Positions 7,634 through 16,091 of a stretch of 42,216 nucleotides of DNA are shown here, one piece after another. Under the pieces are notes generated by a model. That model made no database searches. It was not told the origin of the DNA and was given only the letters and a program-made list of their open reading frames with translations. A program made the translations under genes and the position numbers. The number at the start of each line of letters is the position of its first letter. The stretch's first letter is position 1. The stretch covers positions 1 to 42,216 of the forward strand of contig JASJBD010000055.1 of assembly GCA_030066665.1 (NCBI GenBank), given 5' to 3'. The DNA comes from Gammaproteobacteria bacterium (lineage in GTDB: Bacteria; Pseudomonadota; Gammaproteobacteria; Steroidobacterales; GCA-2729495).

Positions 7634-8878
7634 ATGCTGACCTTCATCGCTGCCGTGTCGCTGGCACTGGTAGGTTCCTTTTTGTGTTCGATCATGGAAT
7701 CCGTCCTGTTGACGATCAGGCCCGCGGACGTGGAAACAATGGCCCGTGACGGCAAACGATCGGGACGGCTATTGAAAGTATTCAAGCGCCGCATAGACGT
7801 GCCCATTGCCGCAATTCTGATCGTCAATACGATCGCCCACACCGTCGGGGCATCAGTCGCCGGCGCCAGCTACGAGAACGCTTTCAACAGTCAGACACTG
7901 TGGGTTTTTACGCTCGTCTTTACGGCTGCCGTGCTGCTGTTTACCGAGATCATCCCGAAGACGCTCGGTGTCACCTACGCGACAAGACTCGCGAGCCCGG
8001 TAGCGTACGGGATCCAGATATTGACCGTAACACTGCGCCCGCTGGTCAAACTCAGTGAACTCATCTCGCGGTCTCTGCGCGGGGACGAAGCCAACGCGGT
8101 CACCTCGGTCGAGGAAATCCGCACGCTCGCAGTGCTGGGCCGAAGCGAAGGCGTCGTTGGACCGCGCACGGCTGGCATGATCGTGGGGGCTACCTGGCTC
8201 AGTCATTTGCGGGCGCAGGACGTTATGGTGCCGCGCAACGGTGTGACCTTCCTGTCGGGTGAACGCAGTGATGCCGAAAATCTGGAGGTCCTGAGAAGGT
8301 CAGGCCATAGTCGAATGCCGTTCTCGACTACAGATGACCTGGACCAGGTGGCCGGTATCGTGCTCGTGAAAGAGTTGTTCTTTCAGCTCGAACAGCACCG
8401 CGACAAGGGGATCGACTGGGAGGCTTTGGTCCAGGAGCCATTGATGGTCCCCGAAGCCAAGCCGCTCAACAGTCTGCTGAGGACCTTCCAGGAACAACGG
8501 CGACACATGGCCATTGTTGTCGACGAGTACGGTAACGTCGAAGGCATCGTCACGCTTGAAGATGTCCTGGAAGAGATTGTTGGCGAGATCATTGACGAGA
8601 GTGATTCCGAGGTCCAGGAGCTGTGGCCGCAGGCCGACGGGTCAGTGGAAGTCGTCGCGTCCATCGAAATGAGAAAAGTGGGCGAACACCTGGGATTCGA
8701 ATGGATTTCAGACGCCGAAATTGCAAGTGCCGGCGGCCTGGTGTCGGAGCTCTTGGGCAGGATTCCCGGAAAAGGTGATGCGGTGGAGTGGAACGGTTAT
8801 CGGCTCGAGGTCCTCTCCGCGACCCAGCGGCGGGCCGAGCGCATCCGAATCGCTCCCATTGCAACCGAGGCTGGATGA
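7634..8878 (+). CDS. CNNM/CorC (hemolysin C-like) membrane protein with CBS pair
   Basis: This is a 414-residue inner-membrane protein of the CNNM-CBS-CorC family, implicated in Mg2+/Co2+ or other divalent-cation efflux. The N-terminal CNNM (DUF21) domain (about 1-150) contains TEIIPKTLGVTYA (104-116), a family hallmark. A pair of CBS domains follows (about 195-318), with VVDEYGNVEGIVTLEDVLEE. A C-terminal CorC/HlyC domain lies at about 333-410. The ATG at 7634 is preceded by GGAGAG. Domain order and length are normal for the family. Specific substrate is not inferable. Confidence 0.88.
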   Translation: MLTFIAAVSLALVGSFLCSIMESVLLTIRPADVETMARDGKRSGRLLKVFKRRIDVPIAAILIVNTIAHTVGASVAGASYENAFNSQTLWVFTLVFTAAVLLFTEIIPKTLGVTYATRLASPVAYGIQILTVTLRPLVKLSELISRSLRGDEANAVTSVEEIRTLAVLGRSEGVVGPRTAGMIVGATWLSHLRAQDVMVPRNGVTFLSGERSDAENLEVLRRSGHSRMPFSTTDDLDQVAGIVLVKELFFQLEQHRDKGIDWEALVQEPLMVPEAKPLNSLLRTFQEQRRHMAIVVDEYGNVEGIVTLEDVLEEIVGEIIDESDSEVQELWPQADGSVEVVASIEMRKVGEHLGFEWISDAEIASAGGLVSELLGRIPGKGDAVEWNGYRLEVLSATQRRAERIRIAPIATEAG

Positions 8879-8898
8879 GAACGTGGCACCGGATACCT

Positions 8899-8997
8899 TC
8901 AGTAACCTGAACCTGCTCCGCTGAGCAGAACAAGCAAGGCAAATAGCCACAAGAACAGAAAAGCGGGCATGCGTGGGAAGCTGTTTCGGCGTGCCAT
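8899..8997 (-). CDS. Putative 32-residue single-pass membrane peptide
   Basis: This is a short reading frame of 32 residues: a basic, Met/Arg-rich start (MARRNSFPRM) followed by one strongly hydrophobic helix (FLFLWLFALLVLL) and a small polar end. Three things support it as a gene. There is a textbook GGAGG ribosome-binding site 5 bp before the ATG, a perfect TATAAT box about 55 bp upstream on the same strand, and an otherwise gene-free 418-bp gap. Small single-pass peptides of this kind act as regulators or assembly factors of membrane complexes, but nothing ties this one to a partner. It is transcribed towards the CorC gene and away from the NDH-2-like gene. Confidence 0.45.
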   Translation of the reverse strand: MARRNSFPRMPAFLFLWLFALLVLLSGAGSGY

Positions 8998-9052
8998 TGC
9001 TGCCTCCGGGTTTATTTTGGTGTTTTGGCCGAGAGCCTGCTGACTGAGGTCA

Positions 9053-9058
9053 ATTATA
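9053..9058 (-). promoter_or_regulatory. Candidate -10 box for the 32-residue peptide gene
   Basis: A perfect TATAAT on the minus strand lies about 55 bp upstream of the small peptide start. No good TTGACA-like -35 is present at 16-18 bp, so the promoter call is tentative. Confidence 0.3.
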
Positions 9059-9296
9059 GGTCTGCAATTCGGAAAGTTGCCGCGGATGCGACTTAACGAA
9101 GCCATTCTTGCTCGCGATCCCGGCACCGCAGGCGGGCGACCGGTGCGCCGCCTAAAGAACGGTACGACTTCGGCCACGAGGCGACAAATCTCGAATATTG
9201 GCTCAGCTCTTGGGTCGTCCCGCAAATCTCCTGCAGATGCGCTTGTGCGAGCGCTCAAAAAGCGCACAATAGCGAAGAAAAGCGACTCACGAGAAA

Positions 9297-10520
9297 ATGA
9301 CCACGAGAAAACAGATCGTCATCATCGGCGCCAATTTCGGCGGGCTCACCGCGGCATTGCGGCTGCGAGGCGACGATGACGTCATCGTCATCGACCCATC
9401 ACCGCATTTCGAATTCCTGCCCAACATTCATGAGCTGCTCTCCGGCGTCAAATCTCCCGAGCAGCTTCGATTGTCAAGGCAACGCTTGCTGCAACGGGCA
9501 GGACACCGCTTTATTCAGGATGCCGTGGTCGAACTGAATCCTGCCGATGGCTTCGTCCAGACGCACTCGGGTGAGTCAATTCAATTTGATATCTGTGTGG
9601 TCGCGGTTGGTGGTGTCAACAATACATTTGGCGTTCCAGGAGCAGATGAATTTTCATTTCCTTTCAAATCCGTCGATCAGTGTCACGCTATCGGCAACAC
9701 TTTGAGAGAGAAGTTTGCACACCAGGAGCAGGTAACTATCGGCATAGTCGGCGGTGGCCTGGAAGGTGTTGAATCCCTGGGCGAGATTCTCCGCAGGTAC
9801 CGCGATACACCAGGACTGACCGTGCACCTCATTGACAGCAGCGACCAGCTGCTGTCGGGTCTGCCGGCGCGGCTTGGCCAGGCGGTGCAGCGTCGATGCC
9901 GCAACTATCCCGTCAATTTCCACACCGGCACTCGGGTGCAAGCGGTCACCGAGACTGCCATCGAACTGACGTCCGGTGAGAATTTGCCTGTCGATATCAC
10001 GATCTGGACCGGTGGCGCGACTGCACCCGACTTCCTGTTCGAATCCGGGCTTGCGCCGGAGGCGGACAGCTGGGCGCCGGTACACCAAACCCTGCAAAGC
10101 CGTTTTTTTGACAACGTCTTTGTGATCGGCGACGCGGCCGAGTTGCCACAGCCGCTCAGCAAGCAGGCCTACTTCGCCTCTGATATGGGGGAATGTGTGG
10201 CCGAGAACATCGCGCGATTCATTCAGAATGAACAACTCAGCGACTTCCAGCCTTCCACGAATCTCAGCCTGATCTCTCTGGGTGACCTCGACACTTACCT
10301 GGTGATCGGCAATACGGTTGTTGCAGGTACTGCGCTGAGCGCCGTCAAGGAATTCGTCTATCAGTTCAATATGGCACGTTACGAGCCGCCTTTAAGCCTG
10401 CTCTCGTTCGTTGACCTGCAGATTCGGTTCTGGCGTGGCGTCATCGAGCTGGGCCTGCCGAACTGGCTATCACCCCGGTCACTCTTGCGCCTTGGTTACA
10501 TCCGTCCAATAAGTTTCTAG
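9297..10520 (+). CDS. NDH-2-like FAD/NAD(P)-dependent oxidoreductase
   Basis: This is a 407-residue flavoprotein of the type II NADH dehydrogenase/sulfide-quinone-reductase superfamily, likely peripheral at the inner membrane. The FAD Rossmann motif begins IIGANFGGLTAA (9-20). The second (NAD) Rossmann motif is GIVGGGLEGVE (149-159), and the C-terminal FAD-contact motif is FVIGDAAE (275-282). The last ~50 residues are amphipathic to hydrophobic, as expected for quinone and membrane contact. Length matches the family (about 400-430). The start at 9297 has only a weak AG-rich upstream stretch. The stop codon overlaps that of convergent sodB within the palindrome CTAG. Electron transfer from NAD(P)H to a quinone or other acceptor is inferred, and the exact subfamily is uncertain. 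Confidence 0.8.
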   Translation: MTTRKQIVIIGANFGGLTAALRLRGDDDVIVIDPSPHFEFLPNIHELLSGVKSPEQLRLSRQRLLQRAGHRFIQDAVVELNPADGFVQTHSGESIQFDICVVAVGGVNNTFGVPGADEFSFPFKSVDQCHAIGNTLREKFAHQEQVTIGIVGGGLEGVESLGEILRRYRDTPGLTVHLIDSSDQLLSGLPARLGQAVQRRCRNYPVNFHTGTRVQAVTETAIELTSGENLPVDITIWTGGATAPDFLFESGLAPEADSWAPVHQTLQSRFFDNVFVIGDAAELPQPLSKQAYFASDMGECVAENIARFIQNEQLSDFQPSTNLSLISLGDLDTYLVIGNTVVAGTALSAVKEFVYQFNMARYEPPLSLLSFVDLQIRFWRGVIELGLPNWLSPRSLLRLGYIRPISF

Positions 10521-11107
10521 TTGAGGTTCGCCGCTGCAAACTGCCAGTTCACCAGGTGGGCCAAATACGTGTCAATGTAGCTCGCCCGGTCATTCTGATA
10601 GTCCAGGTAGTACGCGTGTTCCCATACATCGAGCGTGAGGAGAGGCCGTGCCTTGCCAAGCACTGGCGTGTCGGCGTTACCGGTGGTGACGATGCTTAAT
10701 TGGCCATCGTCCTGCACAAGCCAGGCCCAGCCGCTGCCGAATTGCCCGGCTGCCGCCTGCCGAAAGCTGGCGCAGAACTCCTCGAAACTGCCAAACGCCG
10801 TGTCGATCATTCCCGCAAGGTCGCCGGCTGGCGCGCCGCCACCGTCCGGCGCCATGCTGTGCCACAAGAAAGTGTGATTCCACACCTGGGCAGCGTTATT
10901 GAAGATGCCCGCGTCGCCATTTTCGCTCGCGGCGGTCACGATCTGCTCGAGCGAGAGGTCGGCATAGGAGGTGTTTTCGATGGCCGCATTCAGCTTCGTG
11001 ACATAGCCCTTGTGATGCTTGCCGTAGTGAAACTCGAGCGTTCGAGCGGACAGGTGGGGCTCCAGGGCCGCCTGGTCATAGGGCAAGTCGGGAAGTTGAA
11101 TCGGCAT
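10517..11107 (-). CDS. sodB: Superoxide dismutase [Fe]
   Basis: This is a 196-residue Fe-type superoxide dismutase that converts superoxide to oxygen and hydrogen peroxide in the cytoplasm. Metal ligands are visible as His27, His78 (in AAQVWNHTF), Asp160 and His164 (DVWEHAYY). Gln in AAQVWNHTF (position 74) and the GQFGSGWAW stretch are features of the iron enzyme, not the manganese enzyme. The ATG at 11107 follows AGGAG at a good distance. A longer upstream reading frame adds a non-homologous leader and was rejected. The gene converges on the NDH-2-like gene with overlapping stops. Confidence 0.95.
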   Translation of the reverse strand: MPIQLPDLPYDQAALEPHLSARTLEFHYGKHHKGYVTKLNAAIENTSYADLSLEQIVTAASENGDAGIFNNAAQVWNHTFLWHSMAPDGGGAPAGDLAGMIDTAFGSFEEFCASFRQAAAGQFGSGWAWLVQDDGQLSIVTTGNADTPVLGKARPLLTLDVWEHAYYLDYQNDRASYIDTYLAHLVNWQFAAANLN

Positions 11108-11215
11108 GCTGCATCTCCTGTACGTGTAGTTGACGGACATCCGCGATGCCGCGCCGAGGCGCGGACCCGGGCCGTGCAGGGAGATAGATCGTGACAGCGG
11201 GCCATTTGGATGCAC

Positions 11216-11243
11216 AAGAAAACCCGGCACGAGGCCGGGTCTT
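11216..11243 (-). terminator. Rho-independent terminator (constant-loop family, copy 1)
   Basis: On the minus strand a 7-bp stem ACCCGGC/GCCGGGT with loop CTCGT is followed by a T-rich run (TTTTCTT). It lies 26 bp after the stop of the gene ending at 11269 and belongs to the same hairpin family found at 35107, 38588 and 39883. Confidence 0.85.
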
Positions 11244-11268
11244 CATACGAGCATTGATTAGCGGAATC

Positions 11269-13158
11269 CTAAAGCTTGATGTCAGCCGCCGATTCTTCCT
11301 TCTCGGCCTCCAACGCGGCCTGCATCGCCTGGACCTTGTCCGCGACCAGCGAGTGATCGTAAAGAATGAAATCCACGGTCGCTTCGGGATGCGATGGTGG
11401 TGCGTACCTGGTCACGCGCATCATCGGCCCGCACTTCGCCAGTGAATCACGGTTTGCTGCTGCGTAAACCTGATAGATCTCCATGCCGACAACGGTCCGG
11501 TTCTTCGACTGCATCGGCGCCCCGTCGCGACCCACGCCGACCCACGGCGGCGCCGGCGGTTCGGCTCCGGCGATCATGTCGAGCTGCACATCCTCGATTT
11601 CCTGTTGAGCTTGCGCCAGGCAGCCGCGACGTTCGCCGAGGTCACCCCAGATCCACTGCGACGATCCCCAGTCAACGTCGGTCTTGCCGAACTTGGATAC
11701 GAGCGCATTACCCAGCCTGTCATCGGGGACGTTAACGCCGGACGTTCTGCGGGTGATGCCGACCACCCGGCCATTGTTCTCATACAGCGTCACGATGTTC
11801 TTGCCGCCGTCCCCGATCAAGACCATGCCCTCGTCATAGGGATTCGGCGCTCGCTTGTCACCCCTGGACCGCTGGGTCTTCAGGTCGGACATGCGGTAAA
11901 CCGCGTTTACCTCCATCTGTCCGGCAACGGTGGACCTCGCGCGATCAACGCTCATGCCTAATTTCGCGCCGAGAATCTCGAGTGCACCCAGCCGCGCGTC
12001 CTCGGCCAGGGTAGCTTCGGTCTTGACGGCAGCAGCCTCGGCCTGCTTCTGTTGTTCGGCTTGTTGCAGACTTGCGTAAGCTGCCGACGCACTGACGAAA
12101 TCAGCGGCGCTATATGACGCCAACGTTTCGCCTCGCGTACCGAAGAGCGTTCCCTCCAGCAACCGCGCATCGAGATACAGGCGATTCTCGACCATGCGCG
12201 CGCCGGTGAACTCGATCTCAAAGAGGAGAGGAAATGCGCCCATGTACCGCAACATCTCCTTCTGGTTGTCCTCCTGGAGTTTTTGCATTTGTTTTTGATA
12301 CGCCTGGAATTGCTCGACGCTCATCTGGCCCGTCGGCCGTTGCGGCTGCTTGGGTTGCGGCCTCGTTAACATACGCTCGGCATCGGCGACGCTCATCTTG
12401 TACGCCGGGATCTGCGGACGGCGATCCAGCGCCAGGAAGATACCGCCCTGCGCTATCTGACCGCCGCCACCACTCCTGGTCATGCTACTCGGCACGTTCT
12501 CCTGGTATTGGATGTTCGGATCGATGTACTTGCCGCCGAATGCGGCCTCGAGCCGTTGCGCGAGGCCGGCGTTGATCTGGGAAAAAGTACCCATTGTGTA
12601 GACGAAACTGTCGGTAGCCTGCCAGGTGTTGTAGCCAACCTGTTTGACGCCCGGTCCGGCCATCGGCTGCGGGTTGATGAGGTAGTCGGTACCACCGAAC
12701 TGCACATACAGCACGCCGCGGCTTTGGTCATACTGTGGCTTGTTGGCGAAGACCAGAACCGAATACCGATCCGGTACCTTCGCCGCCATCGCCGCAAGTT
12801 TGGACTTGTACGCCGACATGAGTTCCGGCACGAGGAAGTCGACGTTGCGCCCGTCGACTTCGGCCTTCGAGAACAGGGGCGGCTGCCGATTGGCAAGCTG
12901 GCCGGAGCCTGCCGTCAGTTCCGCGTACCTGTAATACGATTGATCGAATGCTATCTGGCTTCTAAGGCGCTGTTCCAGATTCTGGTCGGAAAACACTTCG
13001 GGCATGTACTTGTATGCCAGCATGGTCTCAGAAGCGCCCGGCAGCGGCGCATTCTTCCACGGGACGGCGGCGCTGACTGTCGGCTGCCAGGCCAGGAACA
13101 GGACGACGCCACAGATCAACAACGCGTCAGAAATAGCACTCGTTTTTTTGTGTTGCAT
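11269..13158 (-). CDS. Large secreted protein of unknown function
   Basis: This is a 629-residue protein with a clear signal peptide (hydrophobic stretch LLICGVVLFLAW, cleavage near VSAA at about 31). The mature part is hydrophilic. It has a Gln/Ala-rich helical section (around AEQQKQAEAAAVKTE) in the middle and a Pro/Gln-rich segment before it (PQPKQPQRPTGQ). The C-terminal half contains YDEGMVLIGDGGKNIVTLYE, which reads like a beta-structured domain. The ATG at 13158 is preceded by GGGGGAG at 6-7 bp; in-frame codons further upstream lack such support. Monocistronic: a terminator follows at 11216. I recognise no family. A periplasmic or outer-membrane-associated role is inferred from the signal only. 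Confidence 0.7.
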   Translation of the reverse strand: MQHKKTSAISDALLICGVVLFLAWQPTVSAAVPWKNAPLPGASETMLAYKYMPEVFSDQNLEQRLRSQIAFDQSYYRYAELTAGSGQLANRQPPLFSKAEVDGRNVDFLVPELMSAYKSKLAAMAAKVPDRYSVLVFANKPQYDQSRGVLYVQFGGTDYLINPQPMAGPGVKQVGYNTWQATDSFVYTMGTFSQINAGLAQRLEAAFGGKYIDPNIQYQENVPSSMTRSGGGGQIAQGGIFLALDRRPQIPAYKMSVADAERMLTRPQPKQPQRPTGQMSVEQFQAYQKQMQKLQEDNQKEMLRYMGAFPLLFEIEFTGARMVENRLYLDARLLEGTLFGTRGETLASYSAADFVSASAAYASLQQAEQQKQAEAAAVKTEATLAEDARLGALEILGAKLGMSVDRARSTVAGQMEVNAVYRMSDLKTQRSRGDKRAPNPYDEGMVLIGDGGKNIVTLYENNGRVVGITRRTSGVNVPDDRLGNALVSKFGKTDVDWGSSQWIWGDLGERRGCLAQAQQEIEDVQLDMIAGAEPPAPPWVGVGRDGAPMQSKNRTVVGMEIYQVYAAANRDSLAKCGPMMRVTRYAPPSHPEATVDFILYDHSLVADKVQAMQAALEAEKEESAADIKL

Positions 13159-13353
13159 GAACCACTCCCCCTCGTTGTTATGCGTTCTTGGTTTGTCAGC
13201 CGGCATCGAGCAGCCGGCCAGTCAAATATCGACGGATGCAGTTATGCAGGAAATCTTAGCATTTCATGAGGTAATTCATCTGCTCGTAATGCACCATTGG
13301 AGGAATAGGGGCCAAGGGCTGGAAAACTCTGCCGCAATGAGAGACCGCTGATC

Positions 13354-13860
13354 ATGTCATCGTACAAATTGCCTTTTATAGTGTGCTGTATAGCTGCGTT
13401 CTGGGGTGCCCGGTCTATGTCTGATACCCATGTTGCTGACGGCGGCATTGACGCCGATCAGGCTGCCATGAAGGCTCAGCTGGAAGGCGTAATAGAGGCC
13501 TATAACGCGGCTGATCCGGAAGCGTTTAAATCGGCCTATACAGAGGATGCCTGGGTCATTTCGATGCGTCGCCCCATCAAGGCTTCACGCGAAGAGATTG
13601 GGGCCGCCTTCACTCCCGGAATGTCGCAATACTTGTTCCACACGGATCTGGATGTGCTCGACGTCGAGGTGCACGGCGATATTGCCTACATGATCGGTCG
13701 TAGCAAACTCACCGGTAAACCGCGGGAAGGCGCAACGGTGCCTGCGTTTGTCGAAGAGCGTATTTACACGGCGATCTTCAAACGGGACGGTGACGAATGG
13801 CTCATTCATCGACACATGGAATCGACGTCACCTATTGAGGGGTCGGATCTTCCTGAGTAG
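13354..13860 (+). CDS. Secreted SnoaL/DUF4440-like protein
   Basis: This is a 168-residue protein with an N-terminal hydrophobic segment (LPFIVCCIAAFWGA) and an NTF2/SnoaL-like domain. Typical features are AMKAQLEGVIEAYNAADPEAF, YTEDAWVI and, near the end, IFKRDGDEWLIHRHMES. Such domains bind small molecules or act as isomerases or hydrolases, but no catalytic set can be identified here. The signal segment suggests export, possibly uncleaved. A weak GAGAC lies upstream of the ATG at 13354. It stands alone, convergent with the thioredoxin-CcdA fusion gene. Confidence 0.65.
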   Translation: MSSYKLPFIVCCIAAFWGARSMSDTHVADGGIDADQAAMKAQLEGVIEAYNAADPEAFKSAYTEDAWVISMRRPIKASREEIGAAFTPGMSQYLFHTDLDVLDVEVHGDIAYMIGRSKLTGKPREGATVPAFVEERIYTAIFKRDGDEWLIHRHMESTSPIEGSDLPE

Positions 13861-13920
13861 CCAGAGGCTGCGGAGAATGGCTGAGAGCGGGAGGTCGAAA
13901 GACACTTTCCGCGGCAGGTC

Positions 13921-15210
13921 TCACGCTGCCCGATCCTCGGGCCACAGCCGACTGCAAACATACGTGCCCATTATGGCGAAGCCAATCAGCAGCAGGGTTA
14001 CGCCGATGTGGTTGAGCCATGCTGGCCTGAGCGCCAGCACAAAGCCCAGCGCCAGCATCATGAGCCCCGACAGCAGCTTGAGCAGGCGCCCCTCCCTGTC
14101 CGTCAGCTTGTGTCGACCCAGGGTCAGCGAAAAGGCTGCCACGATCCCCAGCAGCGGCACAATGTAAGCGGCGCAATACAGCGCAAGGTAGGCGTAGTAA
14201 ACGGGGAGCGGCAGAGTCTCCAGCGTCAGGATGCGGGTGAAGACCATCGGCAGGCCAGCGGTGCACAGCAGCTCATAGGCGTTGGCAAATATCGCCAGCA
14301 GCAACGTGGCGACAATCATCGTCGACATGCGCTCGGCGCTGACCAGCTGGCGCATGCGCTGATACAGGCCCGGCTTGGCACGTTCCGGAATGCTCAGCGA
14401 CGGTCCGGCGCCGGGCCGATAGAAGTCCTTGACGTTGAGAGCGCCGATGACGATCGCCAGCAGGCCGGCCGCCAGAGTCATCCAGCCGATCTGGCCGAGC
14501 ACCAGGAACAGATTCAGCCATGCCGCCATGAACAGGAAATAGACGCCACCCGAGACCACAATGAACAAACCGCCGATCGTCAGCATACGCGCGCGGCTGC
14601 GGGCGTTGACCAACAGGCTCAGCAGGAACAGCAGCACGAAAAACGCGCACGGATTGAACGAGTCGAGCAACCCGAGTGTCACGGCGACCAGCGGCAGCGA
14701 CCAGGCGCCGAGATCCACACGGCCGAACCCCGGCAGATAGGCAACGCCTTCGGCCGTCGCCGTCGTCGGGGCAATAGTGGCGCCGGCGTCGAGGGCATCC
14801 TTGCACTCGTGCAGCAAACGCCTCAGCTCAGCGCCGATACCCTGCGCATCGTCGTACCCGGTCACCAGTTGCCCGCAGAACAGGAACGCCGGCACGCTCC
14901 GCGCGCGCTCGCCGATGCTCTGCGCCAACCGCACGTATTCGCGACCGGAGCGCGGGTCGGCCGTCAGATTGTAGGAACGCAGCTCGAGCCACGGCAATTC
15001 GTCGGGCAGCGCTTCCACGTACGGCCGCGCGCGCTGGCAGTGCGGGCAGGCCTCGGTCCAGAAGAAGTGCAGAGACACTCGGTGCGCACCAGCCGCGTCC
15101 ACAGACGACCATGGGTCCTCGTTGGTCGCGGTCTGTGCCGCGGATGCGATGAAACACATCAGCAGTAGCAGCGCTGACCGCACGAGTGAACCTCCGCAAT
15201 ACGTGTTCAT
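13921..15210 (-). CDS. Thioredoxin-fold plus CcdA/DsbD-type membrane thiol-disulphide protein
   Basis: This is a 429-residue fusion. A signal peptide (1 to about 26) precedes a periplasmic thioredoxin-like domain whose redox site is CPHC (Cys55, Cys58) in FFWTEACPHCQRA. Residues ~160-429 form a CcdA/DsbD-beta-like module with six to eight helices. Its two relay cysteines are visible in DSFNPCAFF and YELLCTAGLP, equivalent to the intramembrane cysteine pair of DsbD. The order thioredoxin then membrane domain differs from DsbD, which carries its thioredoxin domain at the C-terminus. The likely role is to pass reducing equivalents from the cytoplasm to periplasmic thiol targets such as cytochrome c assembly or disulphide isomerisation (inference). 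The start at 15210 sits shortly before the signal peptide. Confidence 0.8.
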   Translation of the reverse strand: MNTYCGGSLVRSALLLLMCFIASAAQTATNEDPWSSVDAAGAHRVSLHFFWTEACPHCQRARPYVEALPDELPWLELRSYNLTADPRSGREYVRLAQSIGERARSVPAFLFCGQLVTGYDDAQGIGAELRRLLHECKDALDAGATIAPTTATAEGVAYLPGFGRVDLGAWSLPLVAVTLGLLDSFNPCAFFVLLFLLSLLVNARSRARMLTIGGLFIVVSGGVYFLFMAAWLNLFLVLGQIGWMTLAAGLLAIVIGALNVKDFYRPGAGPSLSIPERAKPGLYQRMRQLVSAERMSTMIVATLLLAIFANAYELLCTAGLPMVFTRILTLETLPLPVYYAYLALYCAAYIVPLLGIVAAFSLTLGRHKLTDREGRLLKLLSGLMMLALGFVLALRPAWLNHIGVTLLLIGFAIMGTYVCSRLWPEDRAA

Positions 15211-15254
15211 GTCAAACGTACTGCCAGTATTACCAGAGATTCCCAGGAATTGAC

Positions 15255-16043
15255 TCAGCGAGCCGTGGTCGACTCGCCGCGTATGACCGGCAGTGAAAGC
15301 TTCGCGGCCGCGGCCTCATCGACGAACCAGCACACTTCGCCCGACGCCGGCCGGACGCTCTGCGCGGGCAGACGCGCGGGATCGGGGGGTCCCTCGAGCA
15401 CCTCGGCCAGTACGTCTGCCTTGTTGGCGCCGATCACGAGAAACATGACCATCGCGGCGCGGTTCAGCACCGGCAGCGTCAGCGTCATGCGCCGCGTGTC
15501 GAGTTGCGGCACATCGTTGGCCGCCACCCAGGCATCGTCGGCGCTGAGTGCTTTGGTGTGCGGAAACAACGACGCCGTGTGACCATCGCTACCAAGTCCG
15601 AGCAGCACCAGATCGAAAACAGGCGCCGCATCATCGACATCCAGCCCGAATACCCGGGCGAGCTCGGTCTGATAATCGGCGGCGGCGGCCGCGAGGTCGG
15701 CCCGCTCCGCGGGCATGCGATGGATGCGTCGCGCCGGAACGCCGAGTGGCGAGAGCATGACGTCGTTCGCCATACGGAAGTTGGAATCGACATGGTCGGG
15801 CGCCACCGCACGTTCATCGCCGAAGAAAATCTCTACCGCAGACCAGTCCAGTTGTTTGCGCCAGATATCCTCGGTCAACTGCGCGTACAGTCGCCGGGGC
15901 GTCGACCCGCCCGCGAGCGCGACCGTGAAACGCTGGCGCGCGGCGAGAGCCCGTTGGCCGAGACTCACGAACAACGCCGCCGCGGCCCGGCTGAGCGCCT
16001 CGGCCGTGGGGTATGCGCGGATTGTCGGGCTTACATGCGACAC
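15255..16043 (-). CDS. pgl: 6-phosphogluconolactonase
   Basis: This is a 262-residue cytosolic enzyme hydrolysing 6-phosphogluconolactone to 6-phosphogluconate, step two of the oxidative pentose-phosphate pathway. Hallmarks are ALAGGSTPRRLY (42-53), FFGDER (73-78) and GLGSDGHTASLFP (149-161), which form the phosphate- and lactone-binding site. Length is normal for the family. It starts with GTG at 16043, and no better start is seen. It diverges from gnd across only 48 bp, so all three pathway genes share one compact promoter region. Confidence 0.92.
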   Translation of the reverse strand: MSHVSPTIRAYPTAEALSRAAAALFVSLGQRALAARQRFTVALAGGSTPRRLYAQLTEDIWRKQLDWSAVEIFFGDERAVAPDHVDSNFRMANDVMLSPLGVPARRIHRMPAERADLAAAAADYQTELARVFGLDVDDAAPVFDLVLLGLGSDGHTASLFPHTKALSADDAWVAANDVPQLDTRRMTLTLPVLNRAAMVMFLVIGANKADVLAEVLEGPPDPARLPAQSVRPASGEVCWFVDEAAAAKLSLPVIRGESTTAR

Positions 16044-16091
16044 GTGTATCGCCGAGTGTAAACTGTCGGCGCATTGTCAGGAGATCACGCC

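Noticed and set aside
12508-13269. Plus-strand frame of 253 codons opposite the large secreted protein
   Set aside because: Composition is of a shadow, and there is no start signal or recognisable motif.
14008-15168. Long plus-strand frame (386 codons) opposite the thioredoxin-CcdA gene
   Set aside because: Gln/His/Arg-rich composition typical of an antisense shadow of a GC-rich membrane-protein gene; the minus-strand gene has full domain evidence.
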